A stretch of 64,000 nt of DNA from JAVKLU01 sp031538895 (GCA_031538895.1 JAVKLU010000026.1:3561-67560); one strand, 5' to 3'; counted from the first letter of the stretch, positions 59,101-64,000 are shown. A program made the numbers and translations. Notes: a model not told the origin generated them from the letters alone.

Positions 59101-59886
59101 TGCCATTGGCGGATTGGTCGTTTTATAATCCAAGCTCCATTGGCCATCACTGCCCACGGGTATCCGCGCTAAAACATTGCCACTGGCGTCCATCACAATC
59201 GCCGTAGCACCCGCTTCCCCTGTGCCTCGCAACACGCGCTGTCCCACCGCGTTATTGAGCAGTACCGCCTGTTCGGGCGGTGTTTTATCTTCTGAAATCG
59301 GCGCCAAAGCCCCTGATAATTGCCCCAAGCTTGAGGTCGGATCGCTCCCCGCGGTAAAGCTTAAAGGCGTGGTCTTGGCGTCCAGGTACAAACCTTGATT
59401 GGCTAAAGCTTCTACTGATTTGGCAATACGACTGCCCAATAATGGGTTCTCTAGACTTTGTAGCACCGACTCCTGATTCGCAAGGACGGGGCTTGGCGCC
59501 GCGATTCCCCGAACCAGTGATGTCGAAGTCACTTGTGTATTAGGTAAAGGTTTAACTTCCGCTGCCGCAGTCGAACTCGAGGGTACCGCAATGATTTGAC
59601 CGGAGCCTTCAGCGCGCGTAAAAATTAAAGAACCACGCCCATCGATCGGGCTGTAATAATCGCTGATTTCGATCAAAGAAGGCACATCCGCCCCCCCCCC
59701 AGAGGCAATTTTTAATACCGCATTACCACGCCCATCATTGGTAATCTGCGCTGGCACCAAAACCCCATCCGCAACCACTGAATAAGTCGCGCCTGGAACC
59801 ACCTTGATCTTCATTCCTGGAGTCAGAGGTATCACTTCAACCTTACCATCGGAACGGGAAATCACTAAATTTTTTTGCGTCGCCAT
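44143..59886 (-). CDS. Giant type I-secreted Ig-repeat adhesin (LapA/BapA-like)
   Basis: 5247 residues, about 530 kDa. No Sec signal; a unique N-terminal domain (1-115, with the pattern KVEVIPLTPGMKIKVV...LIEISDYYS) and linker; then about thirty Ig-like modules of roughly 90-110 residues, recognisable by closing TDSAGNV/TDxAGN motifs and opening DTTAP, up to about residue 3650; further related Ig-like modules; a LamG-like domain near 4479-4735 (TWFDPDTLTT...VWQTLMAYMDDKGE); an RTX-like acidic stretch near 4779-4822 and another from 5087 (GGSGSDMLVV); and a C-terminal secretion signal of the T1SS type (VITDFDKTDKLNLTDLL). The ATG at 59886 has GAGG. Ten G at 59691-59700 fall in codons about 63-66. 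The secretion genes lie directly upstream. Likely role: attachment and biofilm. Confidence 0.93.
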   Translation of the reverse strand: MATQKNLVISRSDGKVEVIPLTPGMKIKVVPGATYSVVADGVLVPAQITNDGRGNAVLKIASGGGADVPSLIEISDYYSPIDGRGSLIFTRAEGSGQIIAVPSSSTAAAEVKPLPNTQVTSTSLVRGIAAPSPVLANQESVLQSLENPLLGSRIAKSVEALANQGLYLDAKTTPLSFTAGSDPTSSLGQLSGALAPISEDKTPPEQAVLLNNAVGQRVLRGTGEAGATAIVMDASGNVLARIPVGSDGQWSLDYKTTNPPMADGLIKVRVLLQDAFGNLSTPLDTTVVVDTTSPLAPVMDASIATPGGNYATVLTNGTGATSSRQPQFSGTAGVDAQGQPEANIRINLYDNGVLIGTTVSDASGHWTIVPSSALKEGAHRFTVTGLDSSGNESSPSSPYSLTVDTRAPTGLAFIDQVNDKVEPLTGNYPSGVGQDAPSLNDKRPTVSGRSGGGAGETVLIYRNGVEVATVIPSAGRWSYQETADLTDGQYTYTTRLIDKAGNKGTLSAAFVFSVDTVAPVRADALTILADDGVTVIGLGGVTNSRTPTIKLHAESGATITVFDQLTSSAIGQMTESPAGSGNYQFTSPRLSSSAYQWSFLVADKAGNVLSLDDSLRVNFEVQTIGPSQTIFIDSMGLDSGQSAIDFVTNFGGASSADGKETRLLTGRLSSALSSNTVKLQVSQDNGVTWRDATVNGQQWFYNDTVNHTSNWSYKTRLIDAVGNVGDSMPEQNVILDQSAPTSGGAISVDAYLQAGTPALPVNFATVTSNNGVRVTYNLTGTGAKVGDLVEVTWGSGENAKTQTVVITAIDAARPTTPVSQVVVVFDASTIQSAGSSNALPIKGRVVDAAGNAGPYSNTLNVSLDVVAPATPTLSMVAGESLADGYLNAAERGQVLTFNLTETGDAAAQEGDQVTLLVINKETRAVVSTQVTLSSADIANKSFQVGLPSSVTSALVSGGEYDLRVKIKDKAGNESVQAFQTSFTFDSVAPDAPTLTSNASGVVISTPRDDVASITSGGTTRDPYPTISGRAEANSKVSVFDQVTGLKVGEANADASGNWSFTVPSSSPLADRVHTWYTVATDQAGNIDLSHKSATVSFTVHAQGPTQLITIDSMTKDSGASATDFVTNDGSNPRVVKGSLSAALTAGQVLQVSLDNGANWTTVVPTGTAWTYTDTATHTGNWNIKARLTDSSNLVGAGATTQEVILDTLAPLAPVTTFAGSAVADGIINLQDLKTAPITINSDLTGSNARVGDTLTFTWGSLTRKVVLKQVDIDSRTVSAIFTLSDLNKITDGTYTVSAQLTDQAGNVGGVSEASYSGSSGSGNSIVLGTHPPIAPRITLSSNLADQVINLADYNARTGTLYTITAELNNTNIQPGGKAMLIWGGVTVASTIINQTHMDNRQVTWSLDDLIQRDGYDSAKWNGSHNVTVTLVDKVGNASVPKVLGSFTVDTVAPDAPTVSTIDTTEGSSSSSSSIAVNGATTSVQRPKIVGTGEPNALIAVFDDSGAQVDTNGDGLVLSRNSQGVLVDSSGRSTDSAGVRYDAGNYAADYVTVDSTGAWTFQPPSVLANGLHTYSFKALDSAFNVSPMSETVSFTVDSHAPTQVVTIDAISQDSGFANDFITNIGSNQEVTGTIQGSLSAGVKLVVVIDGVTYNNPTISAPDAAGNIHWTVRDTRAHSKNWGITAFLTDLTHSTAGAAISKSVILDTEGPSAPLSVSVVDNSGNDLSSSVTGVNAQNNGGVFLLVQFDPTQASLNTNVTVLLRSNTSGTQIALDLGDTAKLSRTDINNGFIKIQVPQSVLDAANVQGDIRFYVNLNDAAGNASPASQTALVHVDTVPPLSTNLLATVSGDSAVSMADRVAGVTLSGTAEPGAKVSLTWNLGDPGNSSSRNVLTRSSADGQIVVGADGRWSVVIPASDIPDNVRYQTSLTVLQTDSAGNVATTPSVSEVLLSTQPPGDLTLNLTSSNRLFGDDIVNLDEKNSGVTISGMGGAIGATVNLSWGTFTSSVRVTDTSGAWSIVVPRASIPADTATSTVQVFQSDDLGNSSGMTRHQVVIDTAVPSAPGINQIQGDDIVNSAEEAAGVVVSGTQAEIGSTVFVSWIADGTTITTSTSVVSALGAWSVNFSDSAARPLPKGAHMTSNFSVWQVDSAGNQSAINTREVLVDTTAPSVVTLSRDVAVNIDSITADAGRIPLSGTGEPDSRVSVIIKGGDNPQYWLTKNALVDSSGNWTLNLVYSDDIIGRPPGSPAGTVYVPDSVATPMTILQTDSAGNVSTPLVKSLLRDTVAPDSPSIGADVATQVVDGQTLDYLSGAPVINKAKVDSGFVFNLSGVESSSLGAQFKWVEGSLSPVNAVKNASGVWQISLTSSDIPFAAGAVRSYQLIQTDSAGNVTTTVTSRSVRIDTAEPNQPVLSLANLHPDPTEAGKSYLNLSNKTAGVLTAEVSNLENLSNGAHATLIWNDTSSSSSWSGHSVIVTASTRKNSAGNYLVDFNELDFPPNGTSTRITAVQTDSAGNVSSMTISDLIQVDFTAPTRPSFGVTGASTSASGLLANLDTATQAEKTDLFINKKERDAGITVMGTGEVGATVNLGFNVTGGTTKQTTVGADGKWSVTLATSDIPETNPNASITVTQTDTAGNVNTGGARTLSNIVIDATAPDLTSYKLLEQNLATGAHGDGVLNLDEKNSGVVLSNSAIVNTDIARVKVIWGSFTETVTTNSGVWSVTVPSANLPTTDAGIDGDHKSKITVHYFDASGNETSSSAKMTLPTGDVDFVKLDYTAPTTLTVAAVGTNDVVNSDARNRASGVTVSGTGEAGADIKLTWGNTVKTGRVGSDGNWNLVFNSTDNVGTDSASSTITVTQTDSAGNVAAVAVNHTLNLDTTAPTTALTVATVAGNDRINNTEKQSDIVITGTAEAGASVNLSWAGLAGTATTGSTRANASGAWSITIPKESIPADGATKVVVTQTDSAGNVSSASTTHAVSIDTALPNAPTVFVVASNDIINATKKSASQADGTTGVLVSGVAEANATGFVTWGNVSHAYTASASGNWSSVFTTSEVPADGSSTIVANQTDTAGNVSETYSTSRRVVVDTTAPTSASLTINAVATDNMINSVEKAANLNLSGNAENGATVNIVWGSTTKAAIVRSFNGNGSWSVAFAPSDMPTGDSASSTITVTQTDSAGNVSATPLTKSVVIDTAVSTPTMSNVTANTLGDNLVNSTQKTNGVSFSGTGENNNTVNVLWGSQTISTTVSGGTWSVSFAASQVPADGTVVATVMQTDSAGNVSSSVTKSILIDTVVDAPVVSTATGAISAAAGADSVIGTIAKSADIYINNYEKTNGFTMSGTAEKGSASAFSKINLVWAGNTKTVTADASGSWSAQFSVSDMATFSTEGATYTVSVTQTDTVGNVSSVTQQQLILDTQLNSPTSGTSPGGTINATQQASGIVVDAAAQTDVVSMVFTWNSKTYQATNVAGSTNWRATIPSSDIPTGANTTLVLSVYAVDSAGNRSAVNTQNVVVDTVAPSTSPDSGLTIAEDFVVGSSERLGGFDLKGVVDPNSNIRVVLDDNAGHFITVTATSNELGAWSARVANLPSTSFADNDTAYASITQLDAAGNSSTFVRTFKTQSVAVTLTGTALALDTPNTGVYGTYSVGDKINFTFSEGISIANLNRAGAVSVGSGKSLGTGSVFSGVGNPDTIFMSGVSDKFVGQYSLLTNTAPTGTVVGAATLNAFKQSLFNNADNTLSQQFDMLTGTNSVDLTKPIYKNGNKYIFALVGGGYVLADFSAPASATSEWYYSSDVNGTFAGGADPSASTIAGWFKATSASTNQVGGTSSSVSSAVGAGYYNTVQLTLGTGTNLVESDPITFAQSSGSSGAGVFSGGGNTLSASTNASTPKVNFVTPLPTNPIVAEDSSGGDGVKNNSVVLNFNLATKGFALADLTVSNGRNLGVGATVVGVSGTESPVGSGYFTQWRVTYGTGFTVTTGDTITIAANKLLINSGSGVANPTGSNAVFTMPDIVGPGVAATTPLTTLDLDFNGAKNDGVVIRFNESIKLGSLLSYNAATGAYQFSSTAAVAITGGRNLGTNYKVIAIGADGKDLSPDSSLSSSSTSLAKDFRIEFGADKTISANGSSNDAITIAKAGVVDANGNTATGSVTFTMTDIIAPNTLTPPLSISGDNVVSNSEKTAGVSIGFTGGVVGEKVHYYINGVELVSKATTLTAVNPSLSLSAADWGADGVKTVTTRLEDSAGNFSDFSGPKSVLVDTQVQGIKSVSVTNHPSASTTSFAQNDVIQLTFDEPVNLSTASLGSQFGTGATVASQGSYTVNSVSVSNVWNVTVGSSPTITPGGTISLVSGTVKDASGNTSMAAITKPLPADILDVPTSIIIDNVTADNVINASEGAAARSISMKLTGAKVGDVVKLYMDGEVVGSATVSSAGQTSINIDVPANGWGADGQRTLSAEIQRGSGALISSPIRSVYVAETQGHWSTLGTRVTWFDPDTLTTPDGTNIGAAGGAGWTASVGRDGAGNLAVARAPTTGTKKIIQVRDASGHNVLVFDGAASASYLSFYQGAQADLPDASKGIMTVNATKLLSTAGSWNYTTTFDLNSAGQVRRLHFGYGLDSKGFTAHWSGNGFNTPANTATANVWQTLMAYMDDKGESVLLNDSVIASTPYSTANSGTVTTQGRVFRIGTSVAGGTASTITDNTTAQNAAPSSEYYSGLLGDVISIEGTYSTQVRAELNVYQTVKFRAQGNYRTPNSVSVLYDLSESANSGVLIDDAALLNEFKLGIGNDTVITAGADYVNTGAGQDVIRVKDLKFRQLDAGKGRDTLVIDAGYIGASTIELSDFVSNARGLATTGQNDNLTAADNTRVNNAGWHKLYGIESIDLATNTGAQTLRLRKADVKQLSEDNILRVNLGAGDRLELMDETSTAGAAQWNQWEGLFTETVNGTTYTYNQKFVAADGSGTTIFANGGVTAPHTVGAALSGAVLSVAFDATLGAVPSDMSKFTLTNLNGTALATTVSSVTLTTGFFGRSLDLTLSSAPTSAFIINYAGSQINESGSTRDTLVKKWYVGTSLGDTLDASAQTQSVGVFGLAGNNILKGGSGSDMLVVDGAGNNTLTGGSNTSGDVISDTYVIRKGHTQGTVGGSDVITDFDKTDKLNLTDLLSGYTNDVTQRDKYLKLVGDGAGNLRLSIDKDGIPFGQSFTETNSVVLKGLSGITFNGNVLDANYIDNTLSKDAASLRTLLQQLLDQNNIITH
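55468..55488 (-). repeat. 6-bp in-frame Ser repeat inside the adhesin
   Basis: GCTTGA (plus strand) repeats three and a half times, giving alternating AGC/TCA serine codons (seven in a row) in a linker before an Ig-like module. Frame is kept by any unit change. Confidence 0.85.
59691..59700 (-). repeat. G10 homopolymer near the adhesin N-terminus
   Basis: Ten C on the plus strand, ten G on the coding strand, spanning the codons for Gly63-Gly65 and the first base of Ala66 (sequence ...SGGGAD). The reading frame is open as sequenced. A change of one or two bases would stop the protein soon after. Confidence 0.95.
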
Positions 59887-59949
59887 AAAAACCTCAATTT
59901 ATCAAAACAACTTTTCAATCATTATTCAAACATCACTATCTAGTTCTAA

Positions 59950-61368
59950 TCAACGCTCTTGAAAAGCTTCGCGTGATTTCAAAATCGGTTTTAGCAAATA
60001 ATCCAAAATGCTTTTAGTGCCGGTTTTCACTTCCACTTGCGCAATCATTCCTGGAATAATTGGCATGGGTTCACCTAATTTGTTCACTAAGCGTCTTTGC
60101 TCTGTCTTTAATTGAACACGGTAATACACCTCGTCCCGCTTAATCTCATCACGCAAAGTATCAGGACTGATGTAATCCAAATGGGCTTTTAAGGCACCAT
60201 AAATCGAATAGTCATACGCTGTTAACTTTACCAAAGCTTCTTGCCCAGGCCGTAAAAATGCAACGTCTGAAGGACGCACCCGCGCTTCGATCAAAAGCGC
60301 ATCATCCAAAGGGACAATTTCCAAAATATCTTGCGCAGGTTGGATTACCCCGCCGACGGTATTGACGCGAATATTCTTAATAATCCCGCGAGTCGGAGAA
60401 CGAATTAAGGTTCTTTGCAAAGAGTCTTTACGTCCCAATAAAATTTCTGATTGTGAATCCAACTCGTTCTGCACTTTAGTGTATTCGCTAAGTGCATCGG
60501 CACGAAAACGATTATTCTGCTCATCAATCTTGCCGCGCAAATCCGTCACCTGACGCTGCAAACGCAATAATTCAACCGTAGAAATCAAACCTTTTTGCAC
60601 CAAGGGCTCGGTCATCGTTAATTCTTGTTGCGCCAAATCTAAAGATTTTTTCTGAAACTCAACACTTTGCTCAAGCGCATGTAAGCGTGCTTTGTAGGTG
60701 CGTAATTCATTCGCTACCGCTTGAGGACGCGCGCGCGTTAAACTTTCAGAGAATTGCGGTGTGTCTCCGGATGCTTCTGCTTTTAAGCGAACCAACATCG
60801 CGCGCAAGGCTTCAACTTTATTTTGCCCTTCACGAAATACCGTTCCTGTCCGCGTATCATCAATTCTGAGCAAAGGCTGACTACGATCGACCACGTCGCC
60901 TTCTTTGACTAAAAGTTCAGACAAAATTCCACCTTCCAGACTTTGAATCACTTGTTCTTTTTGAGTAGGGACAACTTTGCCTGGAGCTTGGGTAATTTCG
61001 TCGACTTTAGCCCACATACTCCAAGCGATTCCTACCCCCAAAATTACAGCGATTGCTAACAAAGTCCAACCGGCCCAATTAGAGCCACCTTCTAAAGTTG
61101 CCGCGTATAAATCGCTGACCAAACCCGCATCTTTTTTTTGTAAACGGCCTGATTTTTCTTTTTGTTCCAAAGGGGCTTCTTCACGGCGCGTTTGAACGTT
61201 TTGCACCACGGCATGAGTATGCAAGCCTTGATTTTGCGAACCTTGATTCTGCAAACCCTGACTTTGCGAATTTTGAACCGCTGCCGCAGGCCCCGCGCTC
61301 AAGAGATTACCCCCTTGGACTTCGAGATTATTAATAGCCCCAGTAACCCCAAAAAAATCATCTTTCAT
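59950..61368 (-). CDS. HlyD/LapC-type membrane fusion protein of a type I secretion system
   Basis: 472 residues. A long Gln-rich cytoplasmic N-terminus, one membrane helix (WTLLAIAVILGVGIAWSMWA, 101-120), then the barrel-sandwich (QVIQSLEGGILSELLVKEGDVVDRSQPLLRID), a long coiled-coil hairpin (about 180-310) and the C-terminal GMIAQVEVKTGTKSILDYLLKPIL typical of HlyD adaptors. It bridges the ABC transporter and TolC. The start ATG overlaps the stop of the ABC gene by four bases (ATGA), indicating translational coupling. The adhesin gene follows after 63 bases. Confidence 0.95.
   Translation of the reverse strand: MKDDFFGVTGAINNLEVQGGNLLSAGPAAAVQNSQSQGLQNQGSQNQGLHTHAVVQNVQTRREEAPLEQKEKSGRLQKKDAGLVSDLYAATLEGGSNWAGWTLLAIAVILGVGIAWSMWAKVDEITQAPGKVVPTQKEQVIQSLEGGILSELLVKEGDVVDRSQPLLRIDDTRTGTVFREGQNKVEALRAMLVRLKAEASGDTPQFSESLTRARPQAVANELRTYKARLHALEQSVEFQKKSLDLAQQELTMTEPLVQKGLISTVELLRLQRQVTDLRGKIDEQNNRFRADALSEYTKVQNELDSQSEILLGRKDSLQRTLIRSPTRGIIKNIRVNTVGGVIQPAQDILEIVPLDDALLIEARVRPSDVAFLRPGQEALVKLTAYDYSIYGALKAHLDYISPDTLRDEIKRDEVYYRVQLKTEQRRLVNKLGEPMPIIPGMIAQVEVKTGTKSILDYLLKPILKSREAFQER
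61221..61276 (-). repeat. 15-bp in-frame repeat in the HlyD N-terminus
   Basis: Units at 61221-61235, 61236-61250, 61251-61265 and a partial at 61266-61276 encode repeated QNQGL/QNQGS/QSQGL pentapeptides in the cytoplasmic tail. A unit change would keep the frame. Confidence 0.8.
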
Positions 61369-63599
61369 GCCGCCCCCCGATTTTCTTTAGTGGTTTCTTT
61401 ATGCTGCTGCGTCGAAACACCGCGTTGCAACTCGGTCAAGACACTGTCTTTTGGCCCATCAACGACTACGCGTCCTTGATCGATCACGATCAAACGATCA
61501 ACCAAATCCAACATCGCCGGTTTGTGAGTGACCACTACTAAAGTTTTACCGATGCACTCGTTTTTAAATTCACGAATCAAATTTTGCTCAGTCCGTTGAT
61601 CCAAAGCACTAGTCGGCTCGTCTAACAACATAATGGACGGACGCAAGGCCAACATCCGTGCCAACACTATCATTTGTTGCTGCCCACCGGACAGACCAAC
61701 ACCGCGCTCACCAATAGGCATATCAAATCCCTTGCTGTGCGCGGCAATCATTTGCTCTAAACCAGTCAAACGGCAGACTCGCAAAATTTCTTCGTTATCG
61801 ATAAAGGGATTACCTAACAATAAATTTTCGCGTAAGGTTCCGCGGAATAAATTCGGCGACTGCCCCACATAACCAATTAACACGCGCCGATCAGCTGGAT
61901 CAATTTGTTGAACATCAACTCCATCGAATAATAAATTGCCTTTTTGCGGTTTATACAAAGCCGCCATCAATTTCAACAAAGTGGATTTACCCGAACCAAT
62001 TCGGCCCAAAATTGCCACGCGTTCACCGACACGAATCTGTAATTCAGGAACCGATAATTTAACGCCTTCATCCTTGCTATAACCAAATTGCAGATCACGA
62101 ATCGCAATATGTTGCGTCAAACTGGGTTTATGTAAATACGTGCGACTGATATCGCGCTCGGACTCCATTTGCATAATTTTATCCAGCGAACGGAACGAGG
62201 TTAGGGCTTGTTGTAGCCGCGCAAATAATCCACTCACTTGCGCCAAAGGCGCCAGCGCGCGCGAGGCTAACATCGTGCACGCAATCATCGCACCGGTTGT
62301 CATTTTTCCTTCGGCCACCAAATACGCGCCCCAGACAATAATCACGACGTTAACAAGCTGCAAAACCGTCTGCGTAAAATTAACCGCAAAGGCTGATAAA
62401 ACACGCGTCTTCATCCCCGTTAGCGCGGTGTGCGCGTTAGCAGATTCCCAACGATGCCGCATATAACGCTCGGCACCCAAAGCTTTTAAAGATTCCATCC
62501 CCTCGACGGTTTCAACCAAAATACCGTATTTACCCGTATTGACTTTGAAATGCTCTTTGCTTTGCGACGCCAAGGGAATTTGGATCAAAACACCCATAAT
62601 GACGATCAAGGGAATCGCCAAAAAAACGGCCCACACCAAAGGACCAGCGATAATGTCGATCACCCACACAAACAAAAAAATAAAGGGCAAATCGGCAATG
62701 GCGACTAAAGTTGCCGAGGTAAAAAAATCACGAACCGATTCAAATTCACGAATTTGACCGGCAAAATTACCCGCCGAACCTGGCCGCATCTCTAAACGCA
62801 AGGCCAAGGTTTGACGGAACAACATCGAGGACAACAACAAATCCGCTTTGCGTGCAGCGGTATCCATAAAGTAGCCACGCAAAGTTCGCAAACCTAATTC
62901 AAACGAATAAGCAATCACCACGCCCACCGCCATCACCCACAAGGTGCTCAAAGCGTTATTGGGAATCACCCGATCATATACATTCATCGAGAACATTGAC
63001 GCCGCCAATGCCAATAAATTGATCAAAAAAGACGCAAAAGCACTTTCTAAATAGGTCGCGCGAAACTTCCACAAAACGCGCCACAACCAATGCTTGTTAG
63101 GCGCTATTTTTTCGTCGTGATGACTTTGATAAATGCTGTGTTGAACGGTCTCTAACTCTTTACCAGACTTAACAAACCACACCGAACCGGTAAAAAATTC
63201 TTCTAATTTTTTGGTCGAAATCAATAGGCTTTTATTGCCAAATTCACTTAACTGAATCTTGCATTCATCGTCGTTATGGCTTTGCAAAATACAAACGCTG
63301 TTTTCTTTCAAAATCAGCATCACCGGCAAGGCCATTGCCGGAATATCACTTAAGGTACGTTGATCAACTTTTACGATAAAACCATGCTCTTGCGCAACGG
63401 CGGTTAAAGAACGCTCACTGTTTTCAAAATCATGATCGGACAAACTGCTGCTTAACGCAGTCGTCGAAATTTGACGTCCATGCTGTCCAAATAAAGTCGA
63501 CAAACCCCATAGCTGCGACAACACTCGATCTGGCACCGACGCAGAATTCTGTGTCGCTATACCAGCGTTTATATGAGTAAAATCAAGAGAGGACATCAC
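61365..63599 (-). CDS. Type I secretion ABC transporter (LapB/LssB type)
   Basis: 744 residues. An N-terminal C39-like domain without a catalytic Cys (residues 20-150), a membrane domain with about six helices (180-445) and an ATPase with Walker A GRIGSGKST at 532-540, signature LSGGQ at 636-640 and Walker B IMLLDE at 656-661. This is the layout of LapB-type exporters of giant adhesins. The start may be GTG at 63599 or ATG at 63596. Its stop overlaps the HlyD start. The C-terminal codons carry six G just before the overlap. The TolC-family gene upstream completes the channel. Confidence 0.94.
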   Translation of the reverse strand: MMSSLDFTHINAGIATQNSASVPDRVLSQLWGLSTLFGQHGRQISTTALSSSLSDHDFENSERSLTAVAQEHGFIVKVDQRTLSDIPAMALPVMLILKENSVCILQSHNDDECKIQLSEFGNKSLLISTKKLEEFFTGSVWFVKSGKELETVQHSIYQSHHDEKIAPNKHWLWRVLWKFRATYLESAFASFLINLLALAASMFSMNVYDRVIPNNALSTLWVMAVGVVIAYSFELGLRTLRGYFMDTAARKADLLLSSMLFRQTLALRLEMRPGSAGNFAGQIREFESVRDFFTSATLVAIADLPFIFLFVWVIDIIAGPLVWAVFLAIPLIVIMGVLIQIPLASQSKEHFKVNTGKYGILVETVEGMESLKALGAERYMRHRWESANAHTALTGMKTRVLSAFAVNFTQTVLQLVNVVIIVWGAYLVAEGKMTTGAMIACTMLASRALAPLAQVSGLFARLQQALTSFRSLDKIMQMESERDISRTYLHKPSLTQHIAIRDLQFGYSKDEGVKLSVPELQIRVGERVAILGRIGSGKSTLLKLMAALYKPQKGNLLFDGVDVQQIDPADRRVLIGYVGQSPNLFRGTLRENLLLGNPFIDNEEILRVCRLTGLEQMIAAHSKGFDMPIGERGVGLSGGQQQMIVLARMLALRPSIMLLDEPTSALDQRTEQNLIREFKNECIGKTLVVVTHKPAMLDLVDRLIVIDQGRVVVDGPKDSVLTELQRGVSTQQHKETTKENRGAA

Positions 63600-63682
63600 A
63601 GAAAGACCTATAAATTAAGAGCAGACCCTAGAAACCGTTTGATCTGGAACACACCTACTAACAACGCCATAACAACACCATA

Positions 63683-63827
63683 AGGGCACTTCTATAAATA
63701 CAGAATGTACGGATGAAGTGCGAGGCGCACAGCACACAGAAACCGGAGCGTACATACAGTACGTGAGGATTTCGCGTACTGCGCAACAAAGCAATTCGCC
63801 GCAAAAATGAATTGATAGAAGCGCCCA
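63683..63827 (+). repeat. 145-bp dispersed element, copy 4 (inside the secretion operon)
   Basis: Same length and orientation as the other copies; the outer bases have two changes in the right terminal repeat (TAGAAGCGCCCA). It lies between the TolC-family stop (63859) and the ABC transporter start (63599). Confidence 0.93.
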
Positions 63828-63858
63828 TAACAATAATGCACCAGATTGGGGCCAGATT

Positions 63859-64000
63859 TTACCCCTTTACACCCAGTCGCGGTAACAATTTCCCCATTGT
63901 TGCATTCAGTCGATAGCCGGCCAAAAGAACATCGTATCGCGCCGCAATCTCAGCTGATTTTGAGGAGAACAATTCAAGCTCGGCATTTAATACATCCAAT
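63859..64000 (-). CDS. C-terminal end of a TolC-family outer-membrane secretion protein (partial)
   Basis: Read on the minus strand, the window edge encodes 46 residues and a TAA stop. The segment LDVLNAELELFSSKSAEIA followed by ARYDVLLAGYRLNATMGKL is the last helical pair of TolC/LapE-type proteins, where LDVLNAEQELF and Y-LL---RL-A--G-L recur. The gene continues outside the window. With the ABC, HlyD and adhesin genes it makes a full type I secretion set, all on one strand. Confidence 0.85.
   Translation of the reverse strand, partial: LDVLNAELELFSSKSAEIAARYDVLLAGYRLNATMGKLLPRLGVKG

Noticed and set aside
61371..61377. G6 run in the last codons of the ABC transporter as a third phase switch
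   Set aside because: Six bases are too few, and a slip would only alter the last residues, although it could disturb coupling to the adaptor gene.

Overview
The window is a piece of chromosome with about 47% G+C (estimated by eye). It most likely comes from a betaproteobacterium of the Burkholderiales type. The support is the conserved run tRNA-Val, thrS, infC, rpmI, rplT, pheS, pheT, ihfA and a MerR regulator, plus exbB/exbD, queA and mltA of betaproteobacterial character and a LapBC-type type I secretion system. This assignment is an inference from gene order and protein character; no search was run.

Layout. 102-2647 (+): glyA and clpX. 2648-3417: no protein gene, but tRNA-Phe with its terminator and several short repeats. 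3418-3922 (+): a small outer-membrane barrel gene broken at a run of nine G. 4028-4648 (-): a G+C-rich patch with a truncated BRO/antirepressor-like fragment and a doubtful ORF. 4701-7580 (-): gabT-gabD for GABA catabolism. 7836-17897 (-): two lipoproteins, mltA, recN, a tiny Ala/Lys-rich exported protein, queA, a long Sel1-repeat protein and an AI-2E family membrane protein. 18116-26000 (+): an MFS transporter, recJ, exbB, exbD and a double TPR-glycosyltransferase. 26180-28452 (-): a transglutaminase-fold protein whose nucleophile is Ser instead of Cys, and a membrane-anchored coiled-coil/TPR protein. 28594-36841 (-): the translation operon. 37507-39879 (-): ppsA. 40156-44000 (+): ychF, aceB and an exported CPBP-family protein. 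44143-64000 (-): a complete type I secretion locus, namely a TolC-family gene (only its last 46 codons are in the window), a LapB-type ABC transporter, a HlyD/LapC adaptor and a 5247-residue Ig-repeat adhesin.

Most genes are housekeeping. The unusual content is at the cell surface and in repeats. Two surface-protein genes carry long poly-G tracts on their coding strands: G9 in the barrel gene (out of frame as sequenced) and G10 near codon 63 of the giant adhesin (in frame as sequenced). A weaker C7 lies at codons 3-5 of the TPR-glycosyltransferase. This suggests slipped-strand phase variation of the surface.

A 145-bp element with 12-bp terminal inverted repeats and internal hairpins occurs four times, always in the same orientation. 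Copies sit inside the exbB-exbD pair and inside the type I secretion operon. Short tandem repeats with 7-15 bp units recur in gaps between genes, and two in-frame 15-bp arrays lie within coding N-termini (the MltA signal peptide and the HlyD cytoplasmic tail).
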